Shown: piece after piece, positions 1 to 8,386 of the stretch | Layout: every line of letters begins with the position of its first letter | How positions within the stretch are numbered: the stretch's first letter is position 1 | From: JBAYJC01 sp041665285 | GTDB lineage: Bacteria > Patescibacteriota > Patescibacteriia > 2-12-FULL-60-25 | Assembly: GCA_041665285.1 (NCBI GenBank) | Contig: JBAYJC010000003.1 | Location: 82,911 to 146,910 of the forward strand | Reading direction: 5' to 3' | Length of the DNA: 64,000 bases | Position numbers and translations under genes: made by a program | Notes under the pieces: generated by a model | What the model saw: only the letters and a program-made list of their open reading frames with translations | The model's database searches: none | What the model was told of the DNA's origin: nothing

Positions 1-991
1 CATCTGGCTCTTTTACCTTCACAAAGGTGATCTTCGGCGATTTTGCAAACCATCCTTTTTTCTGCGGCTCACCCTCAAAGCGAATTTTCAAATACCCACG
101 CCGCGCAAGATCAAGAATCGTCGCACTGACGGCGCGACCCGAAAGCGTCTGCTCCATAAGCCCTGCCATGAGCGCAGGTGGGAGTTTTCGCGGCTCTTCA
201 TATTGCGCGACAACTGTTCCACGACCCACTGGCTCTTTCCCCCACTTGCGCCACACAAGCAACATCACAAAAGCTGTTAGCAACGGAAGGATAGCCCAGA
301 CATTATCCAAGAAGAATTGCTTGAGTTTTTCTTCTGTCGTCAGCTCACGCAGAGCAGAAAGCGGATACGCAATCACAAAGGTCAGCCCCTCGGAAGGCCC
401 AAGCGCCCGTGATGCACTGATCGTGACGGTTGATCCTGCTTGTTTGATGACGCACTCGCTTTCCGTACTCCCAAAGTAGCCGGCATAACAGACAACCTTG
501 TCTGGCGCCGCTGGACCGCTCAGCGTAAATAACGTTTTCAAAGAAGGAACATCCCATCCATTCCCGTTTACATTCCAATACAGCTCACGGCTATCCGCAA
601 AATCATTGATGGCTTTTGCCGTCGTATACGTGAACAAAAAGACATGCGAACCAGTCATGGTCTTTTCTGGATCTCCAATCTTCAACTTGAGATCATTCCC
701 CTCATGCGTCACAGCCCACGGAATCGCATAGCCATCCATTTTAACATCCGAAATCTTGAGATTGAGTTTGTAACGCGCACCGTTGCGAGCATACACCTCG
801 GGAATCATCCGATAGATACCGTGTCGCTCTGCGTCATCAAAAGAATACCGAATGGTTTCCGTAATAGAGAGCACTCGGTCATACGAAAGCGTTGCTTGCA
901 CGGAAAAGTCTTGGATCTGCTCTGCGGCAAGTACAGGAAAGGCAAAAAGACAGATCGCGATAAACAAAAAGCCTCGAAAGAAATGGCGCAT
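1..991 (-). CDS. DUF2207 family membrane protein (3' end outside window)
   Basis: The frame is open from an ATG at 991 down to base 1, so the C-terminus is missing. The translation starts MRHFFRGFLFIAICLFAF, a signal peptide ending near VLAAEQ. A predicted extracellular domain follows with the DUF2207 hallmarks RHGIYRMIP, ELYWNVNG and paired cysteines. A membrane segment (VWAILPLLTAFVMLLVW) comes next, then the cytoplasmic PPALMAGLMEQ start of the helical part. The family is widespread and its function unknown; it is predicted to sit in the cytoplasmic membrane. I see no Shine-Dalgarno before the ATG, as for most housekeeping genes here. Confidence 0.8.
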   Translation of the reverse strand, partial: MRHFFRGFLFIAICLFAFPVLAAEQIQDFSVQATLSYDRVLSITETIRYSFDDAERHGIYRMIPEVYARNGARYKLNLKISDVKMDGYAIPWAVTHEGNDLKLKIGDPEKTMTGSHVFLFTYTTAKAINDFADSRELYWNVNGNGWDVPSLKTLFTLSGPAAPDKVVCYAGYFGSTESECVIKQAGSTVTISASRALGPSEGLTFVIAYPLSALRELTTEEKLKQFFLDNVWAILPLLTAFVMLLVWRKWGKEPVGRGTVVAQYEEPRKLPPALMAGLMEQTLSGRAVSATILDLARRGYLKIRFEGEPQKKGWFAKSPKITFVKVKEPD

Positions 992-1021
992 ACAAAAAGA
1001 GGGTAACACATGCAACGAACC

Positions 1022-1063
1022 AAAAAAAGAAAAAGCCCCGTGTCGCGAGAAGCGAAACGGGGG
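1022..1063 (-). terminator. Intrinsic terminator of the lipoprotein gene at 1072-3171
   Basis: On the minus strand a CCCCGT...ACGGGGC stem is followed by TTTTTCTTTTTTT, directly after the lipoprotein stop codon. Confidence 0.8.
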
Positions 1064-1071
1064 TTTGGGGC

Positions 1072-3171
1072 TCAGCGGGAGCGGGTCCAGACGTAGGTGA
1101 GGTCCTGGACGCCGGTCTCCCCGAACCAGTCGCGGGAGCCGCCCTGCACGCGCGGGTTGGGCGAGTGCGGGGTCTCGGACAGATCGCTCACGAGGCCCGG
1201 GGAGTAGAGCCGGACGCCGGAGCCGAGGTCCATGACCGGGCCGATGTAGAACACGCCGTCCTCGTACGAGGACTCCGTGCGCACGGAGACGAAGGCCGTC
1301 TCCTGGATCGGGACCTCGTGCGTGCGCCTCGTGAAGGTCGTGGCGATGGACTCGCCCTCCAGCACCGTGCCGGTGAGGGTGGCGTGCAACGTGTAGTCGT
1401 TCCCGGCGGTGGAGATGTTCTCCTCGCCCGAGAACGCCACGACCACGCTCACGTTCCGGACGGAGCTCGAGACCGTGTACGCGCCGGGGTTCAGGTTGAG
1501 CCCGGTGTTCTCGGTGAACACGCGGTACTCGCTCCTCGGGATCTCCTGCGAACCGCGACGGAGGCCGAAGTCGCTGAGGGTGAAGGAGTGCCCGGGCGTG
1601 TTCGTGAACGCCATGTCGAAGCTCCGGCGCTTACGCGCGACCGGGCCGTTGACGCCCGCCTCGTGGAACACCGCGAAGTCCTGGTCCACGCCCGCGACGA
1701 GCGTGTTCGAGGCGAGGCGGCGGGGCGTGATGGCCGGGTAGGACCGGCGCACCACGTGGCTCACGCCCACGAAGGGCAGGCCACTGCTCGCCGGGGCAAA
1801 CACCTGGTCACGAGAGGTCGCCCCGAACGCCTGGATGGCGTAGCGGGCCGTGCTCGCGTTCAGCCCGAGGTTCACGAGCTTCCCGGAGCGCGGGACGCCG
1901 TCCCAGCGGTTGCCCGCCGCGGACGAGGAGATGACCGGCGCCATCCTGCCCGCGAGGCGCAGGGTGGTGCACGTGCCGCGCGTCACGACGACCGGCTCCG
2001 TGAAGGAGACGTTCGCCGCGGGGCGGAGCGTGTTCGGGAAGCTGGCGTAGCCCTGGAGGAAGCTCCCCTGGAACACGCCGACGTTCTGGAAGCTGGCGCC
2101 GTCCTCCGTGGAGGTCAGGCCCGTGCCCCAGACGTTCATGTTCTCGTGCTCCGCGCAGAGCCGAAGCTCCGTCATCGCGTGGTACGAGCCGTCGGAGGTC
2201 ATGATCTGCCGCGCGATCTGGTTGCCCGAGACCGGCGGCATGACCATGAGCGTGCCGTGGTCCATGACCCGGACGAAGACCGAGGGGTTGCCCCGGTCCG
2301 TGGCCTGGCGCTGGAGGTCGTCGCTCACGACCACGTCCGCGGACGCGCCCGTGCTGTCGCGGGCGTCCACGCCGTCCGGCGTGAGGCCGATGGCGTAGCG
2401 GTTGCCCTCGGAGCGGGTCACGCTGGTGGGCGCGGCGTTGCAGAGCACCGTGAAGGTGCGGGAGGTGCCGTGCACGCACACGAGCGGCATGCTCGGCACG
2501 AGCGTGAACCTGCCCGCGGCGTTCGGCGCCGCGCCGCGCGCGAAGTAGGTCGGCCCGGCGAGCGGGAACGTCTGGACGAGCACGCACATGGTGCTCACAT
2601 CGTCGAAGGCGCTCCGCAAGAAGGTGCCCGTGGTGTCGCCCACGCCCGTGTGGGTGATGGCCGCGAGCGTCACGTCCTCGCGCGGGTCGCACACGTAGGT
2701 GACGCCCAGGCTCTGGACGTTCTGCGCATGCTTGACCGCGGTCGACGAGGCCGGGGTCGCGGCCATGCGGACCTGGATCTGGGGCCGGCGACGCAGGACG
2801 TCCGCGAGGTTCGCGTCGGCCGCGTCCGAGGTCCCGCTGTCCGTCCTGGTGTCCGTGGTGCCGCTGTCCGTCACCGCCGCCTCGGACGTGCTGTCCTGGG
2901 CGTCGGCCGTGGGGGCGCTGTCCGCGAGGTTCGCGTCCGGCACCACCACCGAGATCGAGTCCTGCGACACGGCCACGTCGGCCGCGTCCGGGGTCCCGGC
3001 GTCCGCGACGCGCGAGTCCGACTGGACCGCGCCGTCGTTCACCGGGCCGCCGTCCTGGACGGCACCCGTGTCGTGGTCCGAGGGCGGGTTGCCCCCGTAC
3101 CAGGTGTCCTGCTCGAACATGCAGGCGGAGCCGAACAGACAAAGCGCCAGACACATCGTGTACTTTCCCAT
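1072..3171 (-). CDS. Large Asp-rich lipoprotein, secreted, unknown function
   Basis: The chosen start (MGKYTMCLALCLFGSAC) lies 7 nt after AAGGAG. An ATG six bases further upstream would sit only 1 nt from that site. The signal peptide ends in a lipobox (GSAC), so the protein should be a lipid-anchored surface protein of about 699 residues. Residues ~20-140 form a low-complexity linker rich in D, S, T, G and A with DGG/DAG/DSG steps. A long beta-rich region without a motif I recognise follows. The linker style recalls lipoproteins of Myxococcota. Third-position GC is very high compared with neighbouring housekeeping genes, suggesting a different origin. It is monocistronic, with its own promoter and terminator. 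Overlapping long frames on the other strand are composition artefacts. Confidence 0.8.
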   Translation of the reverse strand: MGKYTMCLALCLFGSACMFEQDTWYGGNPPSDHDTGAVQDGGPVNDGAVQSDSRVADAGTPDAADVAVSQDSISVVVPDANLADSAPTADAQDSTSEAAVTDSGTTDTRTDSGTSDAADANLADVLRRRPQIQVRMAATPASSTAVKHAQNVQSLGVTYVCDPREDVTLAAITHTGVGDTTGTFLRSAFDDVSTMCVLVQTFPLAGPTYFARGAAPNAAGRFTLVPSMPLVCVHGTSRTFTVLCNAAPTSVTRSEGNRYAIGLTPDGVDARDSTGASADVVVSDDLQRQATDRGNPSVFVRVMDHGTLMVMPPVSGNQIARQIMTSDGSYHAMTELRLCAEHENMNVWGTGLTSTEDGASFQNVGVFQGSFLQGYASFPNTLRPAANVSFTEPVVVTRGTCTTLRLAGRMAPVISSSAAGNRWDGVPRSGKLVNLGLNASTARYAIQAFGATSRDQVFAPASSGLPFVGVSHVVRRSYPAITPRRLASNTLVAGVDQDFAVFHEAGVNGPVARKRRSFDMAFTNTPGHSFTLSDFGLRRGSQEIPRSEYRVFTENTGLNLNPGAYTVSSSVRNVSVVVAFSGEENISTAGNDYTLHATLTGTVLEGESIATTFTRRTHEVPIQETAFVSVRTESSYEDGVFYIGPVMDLGSGVRLYSPGLVSDLSETPHSPNPRVQGGSRDWFGETGVQDLTYVWTRSR

Positions 3172-3343
3172 GACCATGCTCCTTCCGAGGTGAGTCACTC
3201 TCACCTCCGCGCCTCGAACCCTTCGAGAAGCGGAGAAAAAGTCCCCTGTTCCTGGCCAAAAAACCGCGCTCCCCGCCGCGCTTTCCCGGTCACGAAACGA
3301 ACCCAACCTGTACCCATGACAATTCCATCGCTAAGCGAAGGAC

Positions 3344-3373
3344 CATTTAGCCATATTTCTTCCATTTTGTCAA
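3344..3373 (-). promoter_or_regulatory. Promoter for the lipoprotein gene at 1072-3171
   Basis: The minus strand reads TTGACA, an 18-nt spacer, then TAAATG, about 170 nt upstream of the start codon. The leader between them is C-rich and holds no frame of note. Confidence 0.6.
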
Positions 3374-3460
3374 GAGGTAAACCGGGGCAACGTCTCTAGG
3401 ATACGCGATCGAACTTCGTGCTTTGCCCCATGCCTTCGAACAAGGTACAATGGCTTTGGT

Positions 3461-4450
3461 ATGCAGACCTTTGATATTTTTACGATTGGTGCGGCCACAC
3501 GGGATATTTTTGTGCGTAGTCCAAAGTTTGAAGAGACGCCAAATCCCAATGCACCAGATGGAACAAGCGCCTGCTTTCCCATGGGAGGCAAGATCGACGT
3601 GTCTGACATGACATTTTCAACGGGTGGCGGTGCAACGAACGCGGCTGTCACGTTCGCGCGTTTTGGCCTGAACACGGTTTGCGTGGCTCGTGTGGGATGC
3701 GATGATTCTGCCGCATATATCCATGACCAATTATCCGCAGAAGGCATCAATGTCCATCATTTACAAATGGATGAAGAACATGCGACTGCGCACTCCATCA
3801 TTCTGCTTTCTGGCACAGGCCATCGTTCTATCCTCACCTATCGCAGTGCGTCTGAGCATTTATCCGCGCAAGACATTCCCTGGAAAGCCTTGTCTGCGCG
3901 CTGGATCTATTTGACGAATGTCTCTGCAAACATGGACGTGCTTGAGCAAACGTTCGCGGCCGCAAAATCCATGGGCGCCACCGTGGCATGGAATCCGGGA
4001 GCCGCGGAACTTCGCTTAGGGAAAGAAGCACTCGAACCTTTTCTCAAACATGTTGCCGTGTTGATTCTCAACCGTGAAGAGGCGTGTTTACTTTCAGAAC
4101 AACCAAAGCGCGATCTCAAAGCCATGATTGCGCATCTTGAGCACTACCCATCGCGCGCGCTTGTGATCACGGACGGACAGCAAGGCGCGTACGTGCATAG
4201 CGGCGGGCAAACATGGTATGCGCCAGCGCTCAAAACCACGCGCGTGAATGCAACCGGCGCAGGCGATGCCTTTGGAAGCGCGTTTGTTGCAGGACTCGCA
4301 CTTGGCCTGCCCGTAGAAGATTGTCTGCGTACAGCCATGCTCAATGCCACGAGCGTGGTCAGCCACATGGGAGCAAAGGCTGGCATTCTCAAAAAACCAC
4401 CGACCAAGGCGGCTCTGCAAAAAGTTGAGATCAGACAGCTGGTTTTATGA
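3461..4450 (+). CDS. PfkB-family carbohydrate/nucleoside kinase
   Basis: This is a 329-residue ribokinase-fold sugar or nucleoside kinase. The N-terminal signature GGGATNAAVTFARFG and the C-terminal signature with the catalytic aspartate, NATGAGDAFGSAF (near residue 270), are both present. These residues bind substrate and form the anion hole for ATP-dependent phosphorylation. The substrate cannot be read from the sequence. The gene overlaps the next by 4 nt (ATGA), so the two should be co-translated. A -10 box TACAAT ends 10 nt before the ATG with TTGCCC 17 nt upstream, so the mRNA is probably leaderless. Confidence 0.9.
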   Translation: MQTFDIFTIGAATRDIFVRSPKFEETPNPNAPDGTSACFPMGGKIDVSDMTFSTGGGATNAAVTFARFGLNTVCVARVGCDDSAAYIHDQLSAEGINVHHLQMDEEHATAHSIILLSGTGHRSILTYRSASEHLSAQDIPWKALSARWIYLTNVSANMDVLEQTFAAAKSMGATVAWNPGAAELRLGKEALEPFLKHVAVLILNREEACLLSEQPKRDLKAMIAHLEHYPSRALVITDGQQGAYVHSGGQTWYAPALKTTRVNATGAGDAFGSAFVAGLALGLPVEDCLRTAMLNATSVVSHMGAKAGILKKPPTKAALQKVEIRQLVL

Positions 4451-5385
4451 CCTCTCGTTCGCTCGTTCATTTTTTCAAAGCCAATAATCAGATCGTCCTC
4501 ATTTTGATGGCGATCTTGTGCGGTTTTACGGTTCCGAATGCTTTTCGCTGGCTCACCCCGTACACCACGCCCATGCTCATGGTCGTGTTTTTCACTTCTT
4601 CGTTACGCCTCTCGTTCGAAACGATCGTCACCTATGCCAAAGACTGGCGCATGCTGGTTCTTGGTGCGGGATTCAAGCTCATTGTTCTTCCTTTAGCGCT
4701 GTTTGTCCCCTTTTCGTTGATTGATCGTGAGTGGGGGCTTGCGCTTCTTATCTTTGGCGCCATGCCAATCGGCATGAGCATTGCGCTTGTCGCGGAGTTT
4801 TTGGGTGGGATTTCCGCGCTCGCACTTCTCATGACCACAGCCGTATCGCTCGTGGCCCCGTTCGTGATCCCCCTTGTCATCAACATCGCCATTGGTACGA
4901 GCGTGGATCTTCCGGTTGTCTCCATGTTCCTGTCATTGGTTCAGACCATTGTCCTCCCCTTTGCCGTTGCCATGCTGATCCGTCGCTTTGCGCGAAAAAA
5001 CATCATCAACCATGACACAGCCATTCAGCGCACCTCTCTTGGTTTTTTGATCGTGCTTATTGCCACACTCATTGCCGCTTCAGCAAGCACTTCCATTGCA
5101 AACATCGCTGGCCGAGATTTTGTAATCTTGCTTCTTGCCATGGGATGGCTCCTCACACTCGTTGCTGTATCCTATCGCCTCACCCCATGGCGCACACCAA
5201 AAGAACGCGTGACTGTGGCACTTTGCATACTCTACAACAATTATACGCTCGCTTTGTACATTGCGAATAAGTTTTTCCCAGAATCGCAAGCCATCCCAAA
5301 ACTCGTTCTTCTCCTTCTTTCGGTCAATTTTCTGCTTCCCCTTTTCAAATGGGAAGCACATCGTGTGCTCAAGCACGCAAAATAA
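4447..5385 (+). CDS. Bile acid:sodium symporter (BASS/SBF) family transporter
   Basis: This 312-residue integral membrane protein has about nine or ten hydrophobic segments spread over its length and the SBF-family FGAMPIGMSIALVAEFLGG stretch. Family members move organic anions with sodium across the cytoplasmic membrane. The substrate is unknown. It is translationally coupled to the kinase upstream and followed 1 nt later by the dehydrogenase, so the three genes probably form one small metabolic operon. Confidence 0.8.
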   Translation: MTSRSLVHFFKANNQIVLILMAILCGFTVPNAFRWLTPYTTPMLMVVFFTSSLRLSFETIVTYAKDWRMLVLGAGFKLIVLPLALFVPFSLIDREWGLALLIFGAMPIGMSIALVAEFLGGISALALLMTTAVSLVAPFVIPLVINIAIGTSVDLPVVSMFLSLVQTIVLPFAVAMLIRRFARKNIINHDTAIQRTSLGFLIVLIATLIAASASTSIANIAGRDFVILLLAMGWLLTLVAVSYRLTPWRTPKERVTVALCILYNNYTLALYIANKFFPESQAIPKLVLLLLSVNFLLPLFKWEAHRVLKHAK

Positions 5386-5386
5386 T

Positions 5387-6370
5387 ATGCCCATTGTTTT
5401 CATCACCAGACCTATTCCAGACGCAGGGATTCTTTTATTGAAACAGGCGAACTACGACATTCGCCAATATACTGGGGAGAAGATCATCCCTCGTGACGAG
5501 CTTCTCAAAAGCGTGAAAGGCGCAGATGCGATCCTTTCGCTTCTGACGGAGCACATGGACGATGAGGTGTTTGCCGCCGCAGGACCGCAACTCAAGGTGG
5601 TCGCGAATTATGCGGTGGGCTTTGATAATATCGATCTACCCGCCGCGAAGAAACGCGGAATAACCGTTACAAATACCCCAAGCGAGGAGACCTGTGAGGC
5701 TGTGGCAGAACACACGTTCGCGCTGATCCTGGCGTTAGCGCATCGCATCACAGAAGCAGACGCCTTCGCAAAATCAGGACAATACGATGGCTGGAATCCC
5801 ATGCTTTTTCTTGGCACAGATGTCTACGGCAAAACGCTTGGCGTAGTCGGAGCCGGTCGCATTGGTTGTTCTGTGCTTCAACGCGCAGTCGCAGGCTTTG
5901 GCATGAAGTGCGTGTACGCAGACATCCGCCCAAACACAGACATGAAAACACGCTTTCATGCAGAGCGTTTGCCCTTGGATGAGCTTCTGCGAGTTTCGGA
6001 TTATGTTTCTCTGCATGTCCCCCTTCTTCCATCTACGCATCACCTAATTTCCACGGAGCAATTTAGCCTCATGAAGAAAACAGCGTTCCTCATCAACACA
6101 GCGCGAGGTCCTGTGGTAGATGAAAAGGCGTTGCTTCGTGCTCTCAAAACAAAACGCATTGCTGGTGCAGGTATTGATGTGTTTGAATGCGAGCCGGCGA
6201 TTGACTGTGATCTGACAGACAAGCTCGCACTCAAATCGTTTTCAAATGTAATTCTGACCCCGCACATTGCAAGCGGCACCATTGAATCGCGCCAAGCCAT
6301 GTCGCGTATTGCCGCAGAGAATATCCTTGCGGTGTTGAGTGGTAAGCCAGCGCTGAATCCCGCAAAATAA
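5387..6370 (+). CDS. D-isomer-specific 2-hydroxyacid dehydrogenase (glyoxylate/hydroxypyruvate reductase type)
   Basis: The chosen start (MPIVFITRPIPDAG) begins one base after the transporter stop codon; an in-frame start further upstream would add residues with no homology. The 327-residue product has the NAD-binding GAGRIGCSVLQR motif, the substrate-binding NTARGPVVDE arginine, the glutamate in DVFECEP and the catalytic histidine in LTPHIASGT. It should interconvert a 2-keto acid and its D-2-hydroxy acid with NAD(P)H in the cytoplasm. It is the last gene of the kinase-transporter operon. Confidence 0.9.
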   Translation: MPIVFITRPIPDAGILLLKQANYDIRQYTGEKIIPRDELLKSVKGADAILSLLTEHMDDEVFAAAGPQLKVVANYAVGFDNIDLPAAKKRGITVTNTPSEETCEAVAEHTFALILALAHRITEADAFAKSGQYDGWNPMLFLGTDVYGKTLGVVGAGRIGCSVLQRAVAGFGMKCVYADIRPNTDMKTRFHAERLPLDELLRVSDYVSLHVPLLPSTHHLISTEQFSLMKKTAFLINTARGPVVDEKALLRALKTKRIAGAGIDVFECEPAIDCDLTDKLALKSFSNVILTPHIASGTIESRQAMSRIAAENILAVLSGKPALNPAK

Positions 6371-6407
6371 AAAATCCCGGCCTCAGCGAGAGTGCGCGGG
6401 ACGGGAA
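6367..6407 (-). terminator. Probable terminator downstream of the 6416-6856 gene
   Basis: On the minus strand TCCCG...CGGGA encloses a GC-rich stretch and is followed by TTTTTTATTTT. The same sequence lies just after the plus-strand dehydrogenase. Confidence 0.5.
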
Positions 6408-6415
6408 GAACGAGA

Positions 6416-6856
6416 CTACCCAGGCGATGGGACTCTGAACATCCGAGGGCGGTCAGAGCGAGCCAGATCGCTCGAAGAAGGCCCGACCTCAATGGTGACG
6501 AGCGACGTTCTGCGAAAGAACTTCCGCAGGCTGTTGTTCAAGTTTATCCGCAAGAGCACAGCCGTGCCCACAGACTCTGCACTCAACAGCGGCACAAGCA
6601 TCCCCCGCCCTCCCGAATCCCGAAACAGCACCTGAAGCGCCGAGATCGGCAGGCTCAGGGCAGGCAGAGACGACGACATGCCCTCCTTGGGGCGGAAACG
6701 CATCACCAGCCTCCCGCCCTCCAGTGCTTCGAGCGCGCAGGTCTTGAGCGCCCTGAGAATCCAGGCGAGTCTCGATGCCCCGATCGGCTTGCTCGCATCG
6801 TACACCTGACGATCGCGATACCTTCTGCCTTCGGGATTGAGCACGATAGGTTCCAC
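6416..6856 (-). CDS. Hypothetical protein, single-gene cassette
   Basis: The GTG start at 6856 (VEPIVLNPEG) follows AAGGAG by 6 nt; an upstream ATG would put that site inside the coding region. The product is about 146 residues with alternating hydrophobic and charged segments and no motif I recognise. A promoter-like TTGTCA with TATGCT lies upstream near 6910-6940 and a terminator follows, so it is a stand-alone unit between an operon and a tRNA. GC-rich third positions place it with the second gene population of this window. Confidence 0.6.
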   Translation of the reverse strand: MEPIVLNPEGRRYRDRQVYDASKPIGASRLAWILRALKTCALEALEGGRLVMRFRPKEGMSSSLPALSLPISALQVLFRDSGGRGMLVPLLSAESVGTAVLLRINLNNSLRKFFRRTSLVTIEVGPSSSDLARSDRPRMFRVPSPG

Positions 6857-7033
6857 GGAAGCTCCTTGCACAGCCAACGCACCGCGCGTTTTCCTATGCG
6901 GCTATAGCATAAACAAAAAAGTGCCTTCCTGACAAGGGCTGTTGATCAAATCCAAAGAGTTTGATAACCTGCGGACGCGTGCATCCCGTATCATGCGCTA
7001 CGAGTTACGCGTTACAGGTTACACAACCACCAC

Positions 7034-7109
7034 GGGCCCTTAGCTCATTTGGTAGAGCACTGCCTTTGCAAGGCAGGGGTGGCCGGTTCGAGCCCGGCAG
7101 GGTCCACCA
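7034..7109 (+). tRNA. tRNA-Ala(TGC)
   Basis: A complete cloverleaf is readable: 7-bp acceptor stem with the G3:U70 alanine identity pair, D arm GCTC...GAGC, anticodon loop TTTGCAA, T arm GCCGG-TTCGAGC-CCGGC, discriminator A and an encoded CCA. Confidence 0.97.
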
Positions 7110-7112
7110 TAA

Positions 7113-7150
7113 CAAAAACTCCGTCATAAAGGCGGAGTTTTTGTTTTTGT
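7113..7150 (+). terminator. Terminator after tRNA-Ala(TGC)
   Basis: ACTCCG...CGGAGT hairpin followed by TTTTGTTTTTG. Confidence 0.85.
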
Positions 7151-7154
7151 TCCC

Positions 7155-7787
7155 TCAAATCATGAGCGGCCGCTCCCCTTTTAAAAATCGGTCTGCGAGG
7201 AGGGCGGCTTTGTACATGTAGCGATCCCAGTTGTAGGGGAAGGAATCTTCTGTGACAGTCAGGGATAGCGTCTGCTTTTCTGCGGTGAGACCTGTGGCCG
7301 TGAAAGAATAGGTTGGGTCTTCGTACGCACGGATAATATCCGTAATGCCGCATGTGCATATTCCAGACACTTCACCTGGATCGAGCGTATACGCATCAAG
7401 CGGACGATTGTCCTCGACCATAAAGACATGGCTCACAATATGAACGAACGCCCCCCGAATATTCGAACCAACATTCAGTCGACGACCAAGTGAGTATAGC
7501 GATTCTGGCGAGTAGTCACATCCCAGCTCTTCACGCACCTCTCGAATGCCATCCAGCGGCTCCTCACCCGCTGAAAGGTGCCCGCCAGCAGAAAGATCGA
7601 GCTTACCGGGCGCCCAAGTCGACGTTTGGCTACGAATTTGCATGACAATCGCTGGCATGGGAGATCGCTGGACAATCCATAGATTGAACACCCCAATCCA
7701 ATCCCCGTCCGCATTGGCTTGTGCGCGTGTTTTGATGATCCCGGACTTTTCAAAGGTGGGTGGTTTGAGAATATCGACGTTTTCCAT
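7155..7787 (-). CDS. Nudix-like hydrolase
   Basis: This 210-residue protein carries GGHLSAGEEPLDGIREVREELG at about residue 67-88, a Nudix box with the REVREELG metal-binding helix; the spacing between the first glutamate and REV is one residue shorter than the usual consensus. Family members cleave nucleoside diphosphates linked to another group using Mg2+. The preceding LDLSAGGH context resembles isopentenyl-diphosphate isomerase-type and phosphohydrolase-type Nudix proteins. Substrate cannot be assigned. No Shine-Dalgarno is visible. Confidence 0.75.
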   Translation of the reverse strand: MENVDILKPPTFEKSGIIKTRAQANADGDWIGVFNLWIVQRSPMPAIVMQIRSQTSTWAPGKLDLSAGGHLSAGEEPLDGIREVREELGCDYSPESLYSLGRRLNVGSNIRGAFVHIVSHVFMVEDNRPLDAYTLDPGEVSGICTCGITDIIRAYEDPTYSFTATGLTAEKQTLSLTVTEDSFPYNWDRYMYKAALLADRFLKGERPLMI

Positions 7788-7835
7788 GCAAGAAAGAATA
7801 AAGAAAGATCAACGTCCCGTCCATGCGCCTGGTGC

Positions 7836-7863
7836 TTGACGGATCCTCCTTCTCTGTTACCAT
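7836..7863 (+). promoter_or_regulatory. Promoter for the 7909-8280 gene
   Basis: TTGACG, 16 nt, TACCAT, about 45 nt upstream of the GTG start. Confidence 0.55.
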
Positions 7864-7908
7864 GGCTTTCACGGTAGTTTTTTGGTACTGCCGCGGTCAG
7901 GAGTAGAC

Positions 7909-8280
7909 GTGTTGTCATCTAAAGCTGGCAATCCTCTCAGCTGGGACGCGGTGATTGCCGCGATCGCCCACTTCGCCATCCGCAACAAAAAGGACTTTGC
8001 TCGTGTCCGTTTCGACGATGGGACGCACCGGTACGATGGCTCCATGCAATCGGTTGCTCGATGCGAGGACGGTTCGGTGCTCATGGTGTTCCGGGAGCTC
8101 CTGCGCAAATCCGAGCAAGACGGCTTGGCACCAGCACTTCTCTCGGAATCGACCTACCGATTTGTGCCTACTGGTGAACCGCTTGCCCACAAGAACGAGC
8201 AGATCAGCTTTCGCTTCAACGGCGTAGGCCTCGGCCTCATCTATCCGGGCGACCACGCCCAAGAGCCCTCTTTTCCCTGA
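7909..8280 (+). CDS. Hypothetical protein, about 123 residues
   Basis: I place the start at the GTG (VLSSKAGNPLSW) 5 nt after AGGAG; an in-frame TTG upstream would extend it by nine residues without a ribosome site. The soluble product has an FDDGTHRYDG segment and a C-terminal FRFNGVGLGLIYPG. I do not recognise the family. It has its own promoter and terminator, like other GC-rich cassettes in the window. Confidence 0.65.
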   Translation: MLSSKAGNPLSWDAVIAAIAHFAIRNKKDFARVRFDDGTHRYDGSMQSVARCEDGSVLMVFRELLRKSEQDGLAPALLSESTYRFVPTGEPLAHKNEQISFRFNGVGLGLIYPGDHAQEPSFP

Positions 8281-8303
8281 CCTGTGCGGTCAGTCTTTTT
8301 TTA
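8277..8303 (+). terminator. Terminator after the 7909-8280 gene
   Basis: CTGACC-tgtgc-GGTCAG stem then TCTTTTTTT; it begins inside the stop codon region. Confidence 0.85.
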
Positions 8304-8386
8304 TCAAACACGGATTGACGGCTTATGCGATTCCTGTTGAACTATGGTCGCTCTCGCACATCCACGTGAGGCAAGGAGCCTGTTCC

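Noticed and set aside
1165..3399. 744-codon plus-strand frame opposite the lipoprotein
   Set aside because: Arg/Ala/Val-biased antisense shadow of a GC-rich gene; the minus-strand frame has ribosome site, lipobox, promoter and terminator.
6392..6907. 171-codon plus-strand frame opposite the 6416-6856 gene
   Set aside because: Arg-rich shadow; the minus frame has a ribosome site, promoter and terminator.
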